The position numbers and the translations under genes were made by a program. Below the pieces are notes generated by a model. The model saw nothing but the letters and a program-made list of their open reading frames with translations, had not been told where the DNA came from and made no database searches. A DNA stretch of 64,000 nt. Source: Pyrrhoderma lamaoense. Taxonomy: Eukaryota; Basidiomycota; Agaricomycetes; Hymenochaetales; Hymenochaetaceae. This document shows, in pieces, positions 37,387 through 51,100 of this stretch. Positions within the stretch are counted from its first letter, which is position 1. The number at the start of each line of letters is the position of its first letter. The stretch covers positions 186,001 to 250,000 of the forward strand of contig NBAZ01000012.1 in the NCBI GenBank assembly GCA_002794735.1, written 5' to 3'.

Positions 37387-40300
37387 TCAGGAAACGTTTC
37401 CGAAGCCCATTACGGCAAGAGCACCAAGCCAAGCCATTTCAACAGCAGCTCGGCCTAACGAGCTTAGCGGCGCATCCGAATCAGGATCTGGAGAGGTACG
37501 GGGAAGACACAACCCAAGTTTTTCCACACCTTCAGGCACTACTTCCACCCCTCGATCACGACTCGCACAAAATGCAATGATTAAAGCAAGATCATCTACT
37601 TGAAATCTGATCTGTGGTATCGCACGAACCGCATCTTCCATCGGCCCCGAAACCGAAAGCCCAGTTGTGGGCACACGTATTCCAGAACCATTCACATCTT
37701 TGTAAGAAACTAGTCTAGCAAGAATATTGAACGAGGATAAAGCCACAATATTCTTGCTTAAACGAGCTGTCGATGCGTCAGAATATAGGGATGATCCTGA
37801 CGGGGTCTGAGAGCGCATGCGTTTCTTGTCATCAGTCTTCTTTTTGTCAAGTTCATTGGGTACATAGTAGACAAGTAAATATTGACGTTCATGTAGAGGA
37901 ATATCAAAACTTGAAAACGCCTCTGATTCCGATGCTGAATTTGGGTCCGTTTCTCCAGGCCACATCGGAAGAAGCATATATAACGCATCATCTGGAATTT
38001 GGTCAAAGACATTCTCGTTGATACGTTTTCCTTTTTTCGTTTCACGGTTCCGACTAGGCTTAAAAGTCGGAAGGAGGCCAACATCCCTGAAAGATGCGTT
38101 CAAGTTCTTTATTACGCGTTCTTGTTCCTCTTGCTTTGATCGCGCAGCCATGGTAAGCCATGGAGGAGTATAGTGCCCCTCTAGCACTGCGGCGTTTGCG
38201 GGAGGTCCCTGTGGACTATGCTTTGTTGCACTTCTTTGCGGTTGAGGGTGGAATAATTTACGAAGCCCACGGAAACGTGAAGGTTGGGAATCATGTTCTG
38301 GACCACCATCATAATTTGCACTATGGTTCCGTAAGTATTCGATGAACGGAGGGTCAAGGGTCGCAAAAGCTTCGGCATGGGAGGTCCGAATAGGCGCATC
38401 TTCAAGAGAGCCCACACTTCCGCGTGCAGCAGCGTTCATCTTTGCGCTTTGTAACTGATGCAATAGATCCATACCTCGCGGGTGAGCACTCCATAAGGAA
38501 TCTCTCTGTGATGAACCAATAGAAGACTGATCCCAAGCGGACAAAGCCGAGCTGAATTGCTGAGAACCTTCGCTAACAAGAGAGGCTGTCTCAGCAATCG
38601 ATGATGTTGGACGATGGCTAGCTTCTACCGAGTTCGCCATCGGCATCGCGCCTAAGTGCGATTGAGAGGTCTCGGGATCCTGACTATTTGCTTCAGGTAT
38701 AGAGAAATCACCTAGATTCATCTTCCCTGAATTTTCTGTGGCTATTGGGGATCGAATTACACCCTTCCCCTTAAGGTCATCGATATTTTCCAGGTGTCTC
38801 TCACGTTCACGATCAACCTTCAGACGAAGCATAGACCCCTTATGTTGACTCGTTGGAGACAATTCAGCAGTCATCTTCTTTGGGATTGACACTGCAGTAG
38901 ACGATGTTCCGCGCGATGAACCAACGCTGGTCGAAGACGTTGTTGCAGAATTCGTACCAGACCCACTGGCAGTTTGATGTGACCTTCCAGTTCCACTTGC
39001 GGTACCAGTTGTGCTCACACTACCAACAGTACCAGTACTTGCATCTTCAAGTAAACCATGTGTACTGAGCTTACTTGTTGTCCTTGTACTAGTGAATTGC
39101 TCTTGTACCTTCTTTGGAGCGAGTAAGATACTTGAACTTGTTTTGAGATGTCTTTGAGGAAGCGAATGACCACGAAAAATAGAGAATGCTTGTGCTCTAG
39201 AGTGTTTATGGATGAAAGTTAAGGGTCCACCGTGACTTCCAGCTTTCGTATAAGGATCTGGTAAATGGCGTATATTAAGGCGAACTTGCAAAGGCTTTGT
39301 TGTATCGGCTATATCAAAACTGTAAGTAATGACGCTTAACTAGGTTTTGAAGAGGCAGCAATATACCATTTTTGCTATGTACACGATCAACACGATATCT
39401 CCCAACCCAAAGACATCTCCAAATCTCTTGGCCAGGCTTTGGCCAGTTGTCATTATCTGCACGCTCCCTCATAAACGTCCACTCTCGTTTTCTTTCATCA
39501 TAACTTAGGTCATGTCTCTTGACGAATCTGTTTATAGAAACTAGATGAGCCCAACTGATGTAAGCAGATGACAGACACGAACCGTAAAAAAGTATCATCA
39601 TTTACAGTTGCAGTACTCTGCCTTCTTCCTCCGGCTATACTCCAGCCAGCAGCCCAGCTAGGTTCTCTCTCCCTCTCCCGTTGTTCTCGTGATGCCACAA
39701 CACTACTACCCACGCTCAAACGACCACTCCATCCATCACTCCCCTGTTTATTCAACCCTGAACTAGGTCCCCCAGTACCAGATAGGATATAGTTGAGATC
39801 CAATCCCTGATATGGTTCATCATTGATATTTGGGAGTGTGTTTTCTGCTTGTTGCCTTGCATCTAAGTGAGCCTGTGCAATCGCTTGAGCCATGGCAACT
39901 CCACGCATATCTGGTTCGCTAGAAGGACCACTCCCTAACGAGTTCTCCATTCCAAGGGAGCTATGGCCTGATCCGGCGGAAACAGAAGCTGTTACAGAAA
40001 CATGAGAAGCTTTTCGTTGTAAGTTTCGAGCTGCTCTCTGTAGATCGTCGTCTACTGAGCGTGATGGGCGCCGTAGTTGTGCTTGAGCCCGAGCACGGGC
40101 ATCGAATTCCGGAGAATAAATGCCACTGCTATAGTCATCATGATGCGGATGACTACCATGAGATGAACGTGAAGCGTTTGGAATATCCATGGGGAGTGAA
40201 CCACGCCGGTTCATTGTTGACTCTGTCCAAGTTCGGGTAGAATCCTTTCTATGGACGTCGACCTCCCCATCCTTTTCACCACTGGGTTCCTCAGAAGTCT

Positions 40301-41167
40301 CCTCTTCCCCTTCGCCACCAAAAACAGATCCCAGGTCACTCCTACTCGTATCATATTTGTGCATATCCCTCCTCTGTCGCTCGGTATCATCTGCAGACAC
40401 CGACATTAAGTCTACGTCGGTATCAAGTTCTGCTTCGGATGGTGATGCCGGGTGTTGTGACTTTCCGAGATCAATTTCACGACCTTTTCCCTTGTCTATA
40501 GGTCCTGATTTTGACGCATGCTCATTGTCATTGGTCGGCAGGGACGGCCGACGAGTACCATCATCGATCGCCCGCATCTTAGCACGTGTACTTCTCCGGC
40601 GCTCCTCCTCGTCCGAAGATGGACTAGACCAACCTCCATTATCTCTTATTGTGTTTACAGCAGAAGGCTTTCGACTAGCGGAATATGCTACAGAGGGGCG
40701 CGGAGTTTTGTCGAGAGGCGAGAGACTCTCTGTCAAGGTATCCTCTGTTGAACGTGATGAAGAAGCAACTAACTGAAATTGAGATGACTGAGCATCCCCA
40801 AATGTGAATGTGCTCAATCGACTGTAGATATCATTTTCGTCGTCATGAACATATTCAGGATGTGATACAGCAGACGCCGTATTGGGTAGGGGGGAAGGTG
40901 TATTCAAGCCTGAATCATAAGTATGATGCAGTGCAGGAAGCGACGTACGACGCTGTCCTTGAGTATATCTGCGAGGTAAATTTCTCTGCACATAAGGTGT
41001 TGGACGAGTTGCATTTGTGAGGGGTATGCTATCGTATTTCGAAAACGTTTTTGTCAGCTTCACATGCAACAGAGTGGACATTTGCATGCCACATTGACAA
41101 GCACATACGATGCTTTTCTAGGAGCCTGAAAGGCCTCCTCATTTGTCATGTCCATATCTTTGTTCAT
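37387..41167 (-). CDS. Large Ser-rich conserved protein of unknown function
   Basis: Exon 1 is 41167-41109 (MNKDMDMTNEEAFQAP). Exon 2 starts at 41028 and carries about 480 Ser/Arg/Asp-rich disordered residues. A short exon with WPKPGQEIWRCLWVGRYRVD follows, then a long last exon to 37387, giving roughly 1,200 residues. After more disordered sequence the C-terminal 250 residues look folded: LLPMWPGETD, RQYLLVYYVP, SFNILARLVSY, SGIRVPTTGLSVSG, DDLALIIAFCASR and VPEGVEKLGLCLP, ending with a hydrophobic AVEMAWLGALAVMGF. There is no catalytic motif I recognise. The mix of a conserved Trp-rich block and a C-terminal globular part suggests a structural or adaptor role, which is inference only. All junctions fit without frame repair. 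Confidence 0.8.
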
Positions 41168-43127
41168 AGATAATTGAAGATCGAGAGGAGCAAGCGGGGT
41201 GCGGCGCAGACCGGGGGCTGTTGCAAGCATGGGGTCGTTCTGCAGGTGATGGCGTCAGTTTTGAGGGTGAAATTACAAAGTTTCAACAAGCACTGAGTGC
41301 GACAACAAGCACGCTCAGAGTGATGGTTTAAGAGAGGGAGGGATAAGAGAACGTCGCCATCGTTTGGGGGAATTAAGAAGATGAGAGAGAACTGAAGAAA
41401 ATACAAACGACACCCGTTTTAGAAATTGTATCTCAATATTCTAGATTTCCTTTTATAGTTATCGCGTTATCCCGTCAGTCACCTCTTCTTTCTTCTTACA
41501 AATTCAATTGTGTCAAAGTCCATGAGCCCGTTTGAATGTAGTACCCTTGTGTCGTTTTTATATCATCAAAACAATTCACATCATCTCTAAGCTCTCTGTG
41601 CTCTTACCTTAATATAGTGACGAAGATAAATGTACATGCATTTTATCACATTTTTATGCTTGTCACACACTCTGAGAACATCATGGTTAGTAGATGTATC
41701 AAAGAATGTGCAAACTCATCAGCCCGATCTGTTATAATCCTAGCCTCTTCCAGATTGAAAACTGTGCATGTATTGTCTATGTGAAATCTTTCGCGGTGCT
41801 CCACTATCTATCAAAGCCCCGTCTCAGTCGGATGAGTTATTATTCACCTTTTACGTAGAGGTAGGATCCTGTCTGGAAAGAAAGGGCAGTTATGCCCTGA
41901 TCCCAATGTTCTACTGCATCTCACGTATAGGGTATGTAGTTTATAAGGGGCTCCCCACTATTAAGAAGATTTCTTAGGAATAGAAAGATGATATAGCTAA
42001 TACTGCTTCAATAGACATTGAAATGCATTTTTCTTATAACTTGACCGACGTGAATAAGAAAACGTTGTATATATTTACTTACAGATTTGGATGGGTACTT
42101 TGTTTCGTCTAACTTAACAAGCCTCATAATTTATGTATATCCCCTATGCTCCCATACGAAGAGCATTTGGGTCAACTCTGTAGTCCTATCTAGATTTGCA
42201 TCTGGTCCCAACCTTTTCACTAGTCCTCTGGTCTATCGCATGGAATAGACCTCGTGTAAGCTCAAGAAGTCGTCAGTAATTGGTGAACTGTTGGATTCCT
42301 TTGTGCTTCGAGATCTGAAATTGATAGCGTCCAGCGTCACCGCCACCGGACGTGACTTGGGCCGGTACTAAGAATCTTAAGATAAGTTTGAGCAATTAAA
42401 ACTCATATCCGCTGGGTGTTGTATCCAGGAAGAAACTGAATAGAAAATGCAGGGCAGCTTAACGTTATTATACTGAAAGAAGTCCTGAACGATAATTTCA
42501 AAGTTTGTGTTTGAAGTAGCTATACTTCGAGGTCATAATCGCGTTATCTACATACCACTGTGAGGCCACTAAGAATGGATTTCATGTATGGGTAAATCAT
42601 CTATAGGCTGATACACTGAAAGGGAAGGAGCAAAGGATATACAAGTCCTTTAAAGGAGAATAGGAAGGTAAGATACCTCGGTGGCAGAAGTCCATGTAGG
42701 CCGTAATCATTGATATCAGTTTATGCGGCTTTCCCAATATTGTAGGATAGAATGCCATGATCGATCACGATGTTGTGCTAGGCAAAGATAAAACAGGAGG
42801 CGAGTATTGATGGAAATGATTTCATAAGACTCTAGTACTCTCGACACCATCAGGTTGTTACTACTGAGGATATGACAGGCGCCTCAATTTCAAGTCTATT
42901 ATACCATGAACAGTCGATAATTTCAATTTGATTTGATTCGGGACTAAATTATGTTTGGTCTAGAGTGATGTTTCTTGTCATTGGCTGAAAAATATTAAAA
43001 AACAAAAATAATGTTTGATAAGGCTATGACTGTAATCTGGATAAGTATTCATTTTTTGTAACCCGGTAGGTAACTCTACACGCAGTTTAAAATTGTGTTT
43101 TAAGGGGAAAAGATCCTTAAAAAAAAT
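41168..43127. other. Gene-poor region, about 2 kb
   Basis: Holds the promoter of the large minus gene and otherwise no intact gene. On the plus strand at about 41820-41950 one ORF reads FTFYVEVGSCLERKGSYAL then MFYCISRIGYVVY. This resembles the start of a DUF6533-type 7TM protein but is not followed by further helices, so it may be a relic. Confidence 0.35.
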
Positions 43128-43197
43128 TGCATTAAGAGGGAATCGAACCCCGGCGGGTCGATGGCAACGACCCAGGTTACCACTACCCCATTAATGC
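43128..43197 (-). tRNA. tRNA-Gly (anticodon GCC)
   Basis: Reading the minus strand from 43197: a 7-bp acceptor stem GCATTAA/TTAATGC, the Gly-type D arm with TAGTGGTAA, anticodon stem GGTCG/CGACC with loop TTGCCAT (anticodon GCC), and a T loop GGTTCGATTC. Discriminator A is at 43128. No intron is present. An oligo-T tract of eight Ts follows on the same strand, as expected for RNA polymerase III termination. The outermost T-stem pair (49:65) appears to be C:C; otherwise the cloverleaf is regular. Confidence 0.93.
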
Positions 43198-43338
43198 TTA
43201 TATGAAACGGTTCTCAAAAACCATACTTCACACTATCTGGAGCTATCTTATGATCCATTCTTGACATCAGTGGGTCAGCTTGGACTTGTTTATTCACTCC
43301 ATACTCCTTCTCATCCCTCATTACAACAGAAACTCATC

Positions 43339-44595
43339 ATGAGCTGGTCAGGGTATGTTGTTGATATCATGCGTATGCTCTCTTGTGGCTTACAGGGAAC
43401 TCGTCTCAAGGTTCAAAAAAACCATCAATCGCACGGGTACTACGGTGAAGGAATTTCGTTTATGGATGTTCGCTTGTTTCTAAATGCAGTGATGTAAAGC
43501 TTATGCAAAAGACTGGCCAAATAGAGCGTACCGTTGATACCGAATTTCAAGACGAATACACAAAATACAAGACGTGTGTTGTTTCACGCTTCTCCAGCAT
43601 ATATCCGTTTACTAATAACTACATTGCAGCTATGAAAAGGAATGTCAAGCATTACAGAAAGAGAGCAAAGCATATCTTGATGCCATGCGGGGTGAGCCCA
43701 GGAAAACTTGCCAAATCACTTAGTTGTTGGAAAGACTAAAGGACGCATGCCATGCCCTAGCCATGACCTCAGCACAAACACGCATCGCAGACCATATTGC
43801 AACGTTCTATCAAGCTGCAGACCGCACATCTGATGGTGCTATGGCAAGTCATGCTTACAAACAATCTGTTATGGAACTAGATGATGTAATTGGTAGAGAG
43901 TTGGTGAGTATTCGTACTTTAATCTGCTAATTAATATCCTATCTCGTCCGGTACACTGACAGAACCGATGAATCTATAGGATGCACCTTACCGCACGACT
44001 ATCATGGAACCTCTCGGCAAGATGAACGCTTACTTTCCAGTAATTAATGAGCAAATAGCAAAACGAAACAAGAAGGTAAATATAACAGCACTCTTAAGCC
44101 CAGAAAGAAATTGAATGAGCGAGCTTTTAGCTTTTGGACTACGATGCTGCACGAAGTAAATTACGCAAGCTTATCGAAAAACCCAGTGAAGATCCGACGA
44201 AGCTTCCAAAGGTATAGCCGTCATGCGTTTCTATAATTGCTTAAAAAATCTAACTTGTTTTATTAATGTAAAGGCACAACAAGAAAATGATGAAACAAAA
44301 GAAATCTTCGAATTTCTTAACAATCAACTAACAGAAGAGCTACCTCAACTTCTTGAGCTACGAGTACCCTTCTTTGATCCAAGCTTTGAGGCCATGATTC
44401 GAATGCAGTGCAAGTTTGCTGAAGAGGGGTATGAAAAGCTAGGAGGTGTCCAAAGGCAAGAAATTACCCAGTAAACGCTTCCTCATTGTTGCATTGTCAT
44501 TGATACGGGGTTTTAGATACTTCGCAGATACGGTTCGAGATGATTATGCAGCCGGCCAATTAGATGCACAGGTGGAAGGCGTCCTCCAGAGATGA
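43339..44595 (+). CDS. RVS161: BAR-domain protein, Rvs161/Hob3 orthologue
   Basis: N-BAR amphiphysin-type protein of about 265 residues in many short exons. The first exon encodes only MSWSG (43339-43352). It continues GFKKTINRTGTT, LMQKTGQIERTVD, KECQALQKESKAYLDAMRAM, TSAQTRIADHI, PYRTTIMEPLGKMNAYFPVI, RNKKLLDYDAARSKLRKL, LLELRVPFFDPSFEAMIRMQ and the end QLDAQVEGVLQR. There is no SH3 domain, which separates Rvs161/Hob3 from Rvs167. The family forms curved dimers (with Rvs167 in yeast) that bind and scission endocytic membranes; Hob3 also promotes Cdc42 activation. All splices are in frame using regular GT-AG borders. Confidence 0.94.
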
Positions 44596-44970
44596 GAGAA
44601 CTATCAATATGTGGTGCATAGCATGTTTTTTATGAGTTAATCATGCTAGTAGAAATTGTGGTTTCTTCATGCAATTCTTTCTTTCTTTGGATGGTCCCAA
44701 TTTTCTTAGTCTTGCAATCATGTAGCGTTATTTTCGTTAATAGACAGTTGTATTTATGTATCAGATGGTGAATCAGTTACTAAGCTCAACCTTTATGGAT
44801 ACGGAACCTTTGATCGTTGCGTAGCATCACGCGCGCACAAGCATACATCATCATGTCTCTGATATGTGCTGTGGCCACAAATTCAGGATATAAACTGGCT
44901 TCGCTCACATCTGAAATTAACTAAGTCCTATAATCAATATTCAGAAGCTCAGAACTAGCATCCAGTAACT
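44596..44970. other. Intergenic
   Basis: 3' flank of the BAR gene and promoter of the glutaredoxin gene. Nothing else recognised. Confidence 0.3.
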
Positions 44971-45857
44971 ATGGATCTTCCGCCTCCTTCAACAAACTCG
45001 CGATCGTTCCGACCTTACAGACGACGACGCATACTTTGGACAGCCTTCTTTCTCTTTATTGGATTCATATATCTATTTGCACCGCCATCGTTTTGGGATA
45101 CAAGCTCGTATCATGCGCGCAAGCTGGCAGAGGTGGGGAAATCTTGGGTTCCGGGCCCTCTGAATGGGAACACTCTTGAGGAGCGCCCCTATGCAGAAGG
45201 AGAAGAGCTGCAAAGCTTCTTGCACATGGTGGCAAGCACAGAGTTGACCATTCCTTCTACTAGTGACTCCTCCAAACCCTTACCAAGGGAAGTATATACT
45301 GGGGGGATCGAGGAAGATGTAGCATGGCTACAAGAAGTTCAGTCAGACCCACCTGTTATTGTGTTTAGTAAGGTGCGTAAAGTTATTTCAACTGCTGGTC
45401 CCACTAATACTCATTTGAAATACATTTTTCTTCACTCTTCCTGTATCTCAGACAACATGTCCTTATTCGAAGAGAGCGAAGGAACTTTTGAAAAGCTATG
45501 ACATATCACCTCAGCCCAAGATTATTGAAGTCGACCTGAGAGGTACGTTCCCATGGTTTCTCTAGCCTTCATATGTGTTCATTCATTTTGTCCCATAATA
45601 CTGGTTACTTACTGTTTTCAATCTTCAAAACAGATGACTCGGATCTCATAAAATCTGTTCTCACACGACTTACTCACCATTCTACGTTCCCTAATGTTTT
45701 CATAAGTGGGAAATCTATAGGGGGATCTGACGATCTTCAACATTTGCATGCAAGTGGAGAACTTGTTACTACACTTGATTCCGCAGGTGTTAGTAATAAT
45801 TATCAAGCTGAGAAGCAACCAGAGAAGAAGGTGGTGATAGTGAAGGAAGAAGATTAA
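44971..45857 (+). CDS. Membrane-anchored monothiol glutaredoxin (Grx6/Grx7-like)
   Basis: Three exons: 44971-45372, 45452-45542 and 45634-45857. The N-terminus is Pro/Ser/Arg-rich and then has one helix (ILWTAFFLFIGFIYLFAPPS), a type II signal anchor. A spacer of about 90 residues precedes a glutaredoxin domain with active site TTCPYSKRAKELL. It has a single active-site Cys followed by Pro-Tyr-Ser, as in yeast Grx7. The cis-Pro (FPNVFISG) and the GSH-binding GGSDDLQHLH follow. Yeast Grx6/7 reside in the ER/Golgi lumen and protect secretory thiols, and the topology here agrees. The C-terminus is charged (KQPEKKVVIVKEED). The frame is continuous. Confidence 0.92.
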
Positions 45858-46198
45858 TCTAATTTAATGGATGATCATCTTTTATGGGTCTCAACTACCG
45901 AGAATTTCTTTCATCCAGGGTTTGATATTAACTATTATTCTTCTGTTGTATTGTTTATGACAAAGGGTTTGGAGTACTCATTTCTCATGTATATTAATAC
46001 ATAGGTTGTACATGTATTTCTCGTTTTATTATTCAATAATGTGCACGCCTATTTGTGGTGGCTTTATCACTGTACGCAAAATAAGAGTGTATATCTAACA
46101 CTGGCAAGCAATTATAGGTACATATACATGTACATACACGACACAACCATCATTCCCTATTTACAGTTACAAATATATAGTGATATACAACCAAAAGT
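45858..46198. other. Convergent 3' flanks
   Basis: AT-rich region with repeated TACATGTA-like words (46120-46135). No gene. Confidence 0.3.
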
Positions 46199-47864
46199 TT
46201 AGAAGTAAGAGCCTTCACCAGCATAAGATGGCCTTTGTCCGAGTGAAGGCTTCTCATCTATTAGAGAGTTCTTCCTGTTCCCTATTCCATTCGCTGAGGA
46301 ACTTTCATTTTCTATATCTCTCTCCTGACGCTGCTTCCACCCAGTGCTCCCTGGGCCAAATTTTGGTACAACTCCAGGAAATGGTTTTTGTGACACAGCA
46401 GATCGGCCCTCGGGAACTTGCGTCTGGAGTTCACCTCGAGAAGGGATGGGTTGAAAATGAAGAGTATCGTTCATCTTCTTATATTGCTTGAAGAAAGCAG
46501 TCGTAAGTTGAAACTCGGAGTTGATAACATCCTTTGACGCTCGGGCTCGGTCCCGTTTATCCTTATCGAGAGACACGGAGTGAGCTGAAGAACGTAGTGC
46601 TTCAAGCTCTGAGCAGGCCCATTGAAGAAATCCGATAGCAACACCTGCTTTATCCGATCCACCGTTCTCCCCTGCATCAACGCCAAGCCATTTATGTGCA
46701 AGAGCACTGCTGAGGTGACTTGCATCCGAAAGGTAGCTCCGGAGTGACGATGATACATCCTCTCCTCCGTTAACTGTGCTCCTATCTTTACCACCTTTGT
46801 CTTTCCCTAGCTTCCCAACACCTATGTTTAACCCGCTTTTGATGCCTTTCTTCCCACCAGTGGATACAAGTGCATATGCAGAGGTGTATAGACTATGACA
46901 TTCAAGATAAAGCTTTGCAATAAGGGCAGGTGACGGGTGCGATTTAGGCAGCGGAGGTCCAGGAGAAAGCGTGCTATCGTATGCAGATTTCGATAGAAGC
47001 TTTCGGATTGCTAGTGTCTGTGCATCTGCTAATGACATCCTATGTTATACAACAAAAAAGTAAGTCAGATTGTCACAGTAGTTAACGAGTTTAGTTGTAT
47101 GAACAAACTTAGCGAGTGCATTGACTATGTCTTGAGAAACATCTATGGGTCGAGGAAGTGAGGATGTCATGGGCGAATCACTTTTTGTCCTATTCCATTC
47201 CGGAAGTACACTGTCAGTGATGAACTTGAATACACCACTCGCTCTGCAAAGGAGAGTTACTGCAAAGTTAAGCTTCTCATCCTTAAGCTTTCGTTCACTA
47301 TCTGAGATAGTACGTTCAGTTTCGTACGATCCGAGGGAAAGAACAATGGCCCGGGCCAGGTTGGATAGAACGAAAGCATAAGTCAGCAAAGTAAACGATA
47401 TATCTCCGTATAGTGATTCAACAGGTATACGTGGAGAGCCTTGGATGAGGTGTGAAGAGATAGTAGAGCGCCAGCTAAAAACTGATTCGAAGGTGTATTA
47501 GTTACGAAATAAAAGGTTGATATGAAGCCTACCTGGAACTGAAGAAAGACTGATTTCTTCGGAATCAAAACATGCCTTTATGGCATACAAGTAAGGCAAA
47601 TAGTTATCCACGGTCTACAAACGATACCTTCAGAAATTGCTTTAACATACAGATGCATTGAATTCAGGCAGGTCTCACTTTGACAAGTCCGAGAAAGTCC
47701 TTCTCGCCTTCAGCTCGTTTACTCTCTTTTAATGCAGCACGCAAGTTAGCCCTCGCTTGAGTAGCATCGGAAATATCAATAGTATATGAACCCGAATTAT
47801 CAATGCAATAGTCGCAAAAGGAGATTGCGCCTGTAGTGGGTAGTTCGTACAGGTAGGAAGCCAT
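46199..47864 (-). CDS. palC: BRO1-domain pH-response reg. protein, PalC type
   Basis: Exon 1 (47864-47679) starts MASYLYELPTTGAISFCDY. Later exons read DNYLPYLYAIKACFDSEE, FSWRSTISSHLIQGSPRI, SLYGDISFTLLTYAFVLSNL, SVLPEWNRTKSD and then, from 47038, SLADAQTLAIRKLLSKSAYD and LYLECHSLYTSAYAL. The tail from about residue 370 is disordered. The helical order and the conserved LLTYAFVLSN and ADAQ..AIRK motifs match fungal PalC/Rim23. PalC has a BRO1 domain that links the PalH/PalF plasma-membrane sensor to ESCRT-III in ambient alkaline signalling. Splices fit in frame. A neighbouring Pal/Rim gene is not present. Confidence 0.8.
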
Positions 47865-48187
47865 TGTTACATCGGCAGGCGAAGTTAGGGGAAATCATAA
47901 GTGATATGTTAGATACGTAAGCAATATATATGATTTGAGAAAAAGCATCCGTGAGAAACCCTTATCTTCTGTCATCACTCACCTCTGCATCCGTTGCAAG
48001 CTTCTGCTTTGCCAGTGTTCGCTTTATCACGACTTTGTTTTCCTTTCATGAGCATCTCATAACATTCTTACTCTTCTAGATTCTTTTTTTCTTGAACTGT
48101 AAGCAGCATTCGTTCAATCTCTAGAGGATACGAAACAAGTTCGATTAGGTAATTCTCCAAGGTCAAATTCACCCCATACCCTAGAAT
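47865..48187. other. Divergent promoter region
   Basis: Short region between palC (minus) and the long disordered gene (plus). No motif stands out. Confidence 0.3.
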
Positions 48188-51100
48188 GTCAAAGCAAGAT
48201 CAATCTTGCCTTTCATTTGCAAATTTTCAGTTTAATGCCATCGGAAAACCACCATCTCTATTATCAAGAATAACTGATTCTAGTCAAATCGACTCTTCTG
48301 AAACGGATTCTTTGTCTGTATCACCCCACGAAGGGGGGATTATGTTGATCATGTGGGGGAAAATCATGAAAGTGATCAAACGAAGCCCTCGTTAATATCG
48401 AGGCTGTCGTCTATGCCCAGTAATGATAACTCTGAAAACTCGGGTTTAGATGCGTTCGTGCCTCCGAAATTAGATTTTTCACCGCAACTGTCCTTTACGA
48501 AGCACTCTCCACCAAAGTCTCTTACCCAGGATCTGCAAACTTCTAAACCTAATTCTTCAAATCAAGTTACCCAACTTCCTACTCCTCCATCGTCAGCAGA
48601 TATCAATAACAAGACTTCTTTTTTCCTTTCTGCGCCTACCACATCTTCGACTGTGCCACTCCCAAAAGTCTCGTATGATACTTCTCCGATGTTGAATCCA
48701 AGTTATGAACCCCTTTCCTTTCTTCTTGCGGAAGAACACGCAATTTGGGACGAAGCTTACAAGCACAAATATGAAAAGAAGGCTTTTGACGCATCGGCGT
48801 CCGCGAATCAAATCAATCAATGCAGCACAATTCAGCAAGAGCAAGTCAAAGACACCTCGTTACCCTTACCTACGATTTCCCCAACTAAATCAATGTCCCA
48901 ATTACCAACGAAGCTAGCTGCAGGCCCTAGAACTCTTCGTATACAAGTCACTGAGCCATCCTCGACCGCAGCAGAACAGATACCCAATCAGGATTCTCTT
49001 GATTCTAAACTTCTGCCAGCCAAACCTGACCAGGAAGCAGAAAGCAATTCTAAATCTACTATGAACAGGACTACGGCTTTGTCACCTCGTGAGGATGAGT
49101 TAAAAGCTATATTAAAGGAGAAAGCTAAAGAGAAAGAGGCCTGTCGGCAGCGAGAATTGACTATATCACAACCCGACTCGCCTAAAACTGCGGTCGAAGC
49201 AAATACCATGCCAAGCGAGAAGGAGCTCGGGAACCTCAATGAAAACTCTGACATGTCGATTTCAGTGGAGTCTTCTACTTCAGAAAAAGCAAATAACGAA
49301 TCAAACTCTTCCCTAGATCTTAAGGCGCATCTCCCTACAACTAGTTCTTCATCTTCCACAACAATTTCCGCAACGACTTCATCAGCAACTATATGCCCAT
49401 CAAACTTTACTCCAATTTACTCTCACCCTACCTTGTCCGCGAGCTCTAAAGACGGAACAAAGCAACAAATCCTTTCGCCATCCCCTGTTTTTGTGCCTGT
49501 TAAACGCAAACGCTCAGTGCCGGAGTCTAACTCAGAGCCAATTCCCAATGCTAATCAAGCGGAGGCCTCCAAAAGACAAAGGGTAGACAACCAATCAGGA
49601 GGAACTGTTGTATCTGTTCAGGAACAACCAACAGGTGCTGTTCCTGGAGGGCAAAATTCCACAGTGCGAAAGGAACTACAAGCTGTTGCTTCACAGCCTA
49701 AAGCGCACCCGTGTCTCCCTCCAGATCCATATTTGGCGATGAAATCGAGTCCACAGCCCTTGTATAATTCTCAGAAGCGTAAGCGAGAACCTTCCACAGG
49801 TGGAGAGTCTCCAATTAAGTTTGAGAATCAAGAAAGCCTAAGTGATACTTCAGCTAAAAGTTTAGTCACAATTCCTGGAAAGAAGATGAAGAAGAAGGCA
49901 AAGGCAGAACCTGTCTCTAATTTTGTTCAGGTGAAAGTGAAAGTAGAGAAAAGAGAAGAGGAGGAAATTGACCTTGGAGTCTCTCCGATGCCACCGTCCT
50001 CCAGCAACAATAGAGTTGATGGGCGGCAAGCTGGGCGTAGAGACTCAGAGGACAATACTATGAAGTCGGATAAGATTGAAAAAGGTGGATTTATGGACCA
50101 ACAAGAGACAAGCACTAGCTTAGATACGACGTTTCAGAGCAAACCCAATGAAAACCCAGTTGATTCTAACATGGGTTTGAATGTCTCTAGTGCAGCTTTG
50201 TCACCTTCAATTGATCAGAACCTTCCAGTTTTTCGGCTGAGCCAACCTCAACTGTTATCACCTCATCGAAATGAGTCTAATAATGAAAGGGGGAATTCGT
50301 CAATAATTCCACTTTCTCTTTCTCGTGGACTATCTGCGCATCTATCTACGGCTGAGCCTAATGAGAGTTCAAACGATGAAATCGATAAGAATGCGGGGAT
50401 GTATCCAGGTAATAGGGAACCGGAGCGATCTCTCGTTGCCTATGAACCTCCCACTCAAACTCGTCCCAGAGTCCTAGAACAAAAGCAGCTGGTCCAGGGA
50501 GACGAACTGATACGTACAGACGTAGATCACGAACTCCTCCTAGAAGAACAGCAGATTGTTATACTCCACAACGTAGTAGAAGAAGCATTTCCCCTGTTTC
50601 TCGTGGTAGGGATTTGTATTCACGCAGGATACCTTCTGATGAAGAGACAAAGAGTGTATCAAATGGGCGAAGATATTACCGGCCTTCCCCTGAGCCATCT
50701 AGGTCTCGGGACTCTATATCACAGCGTTCGTGGACGCCACGATCTAATTCTCGCATTAGATCACCAGACAGGGACTCGGATTCATATATAACATCAGTGG
50801 GAAGTCGTTCTCCACGTAATCGTGAACGTGATCGCTATGACTATTCTCCTAATGAACGAGTTGATAATAAAGTTGATAATACAACTCATAGAGCATATCG
50901 GGATTATGTCGGGCGCCCTTACTCTCCTCCTCGTCGAGTGTACTTGGAAGACCATCGTATCACAGGTCGCCCTTCAGATCGAAATATCCACACGGACACT
51001 TCAAATATCAGAGCGCATAGGTCTGATTTTCAGAGAGATGATCGTTTTCAAGGCCCATCTAGACGCTGGGATCCCGCAGCTGTCTACCCTAAGAGTCCAC

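Noticed and set aside
40189..40776. 195-codon plus ORF inside the large minus gene
   Set aside because: It is the antisense of Ser/Asp-rich codons of the real gene; the low-complexity Ser/Arg content mirrors the coding strand.
41768..41977. 69-codon ORF resembling a 7TM N-terminus
   Set aside because: As a gene it is not supported: no downstream helices, no splice sites that extend it. Kept only as a possible relic in the gap entry.
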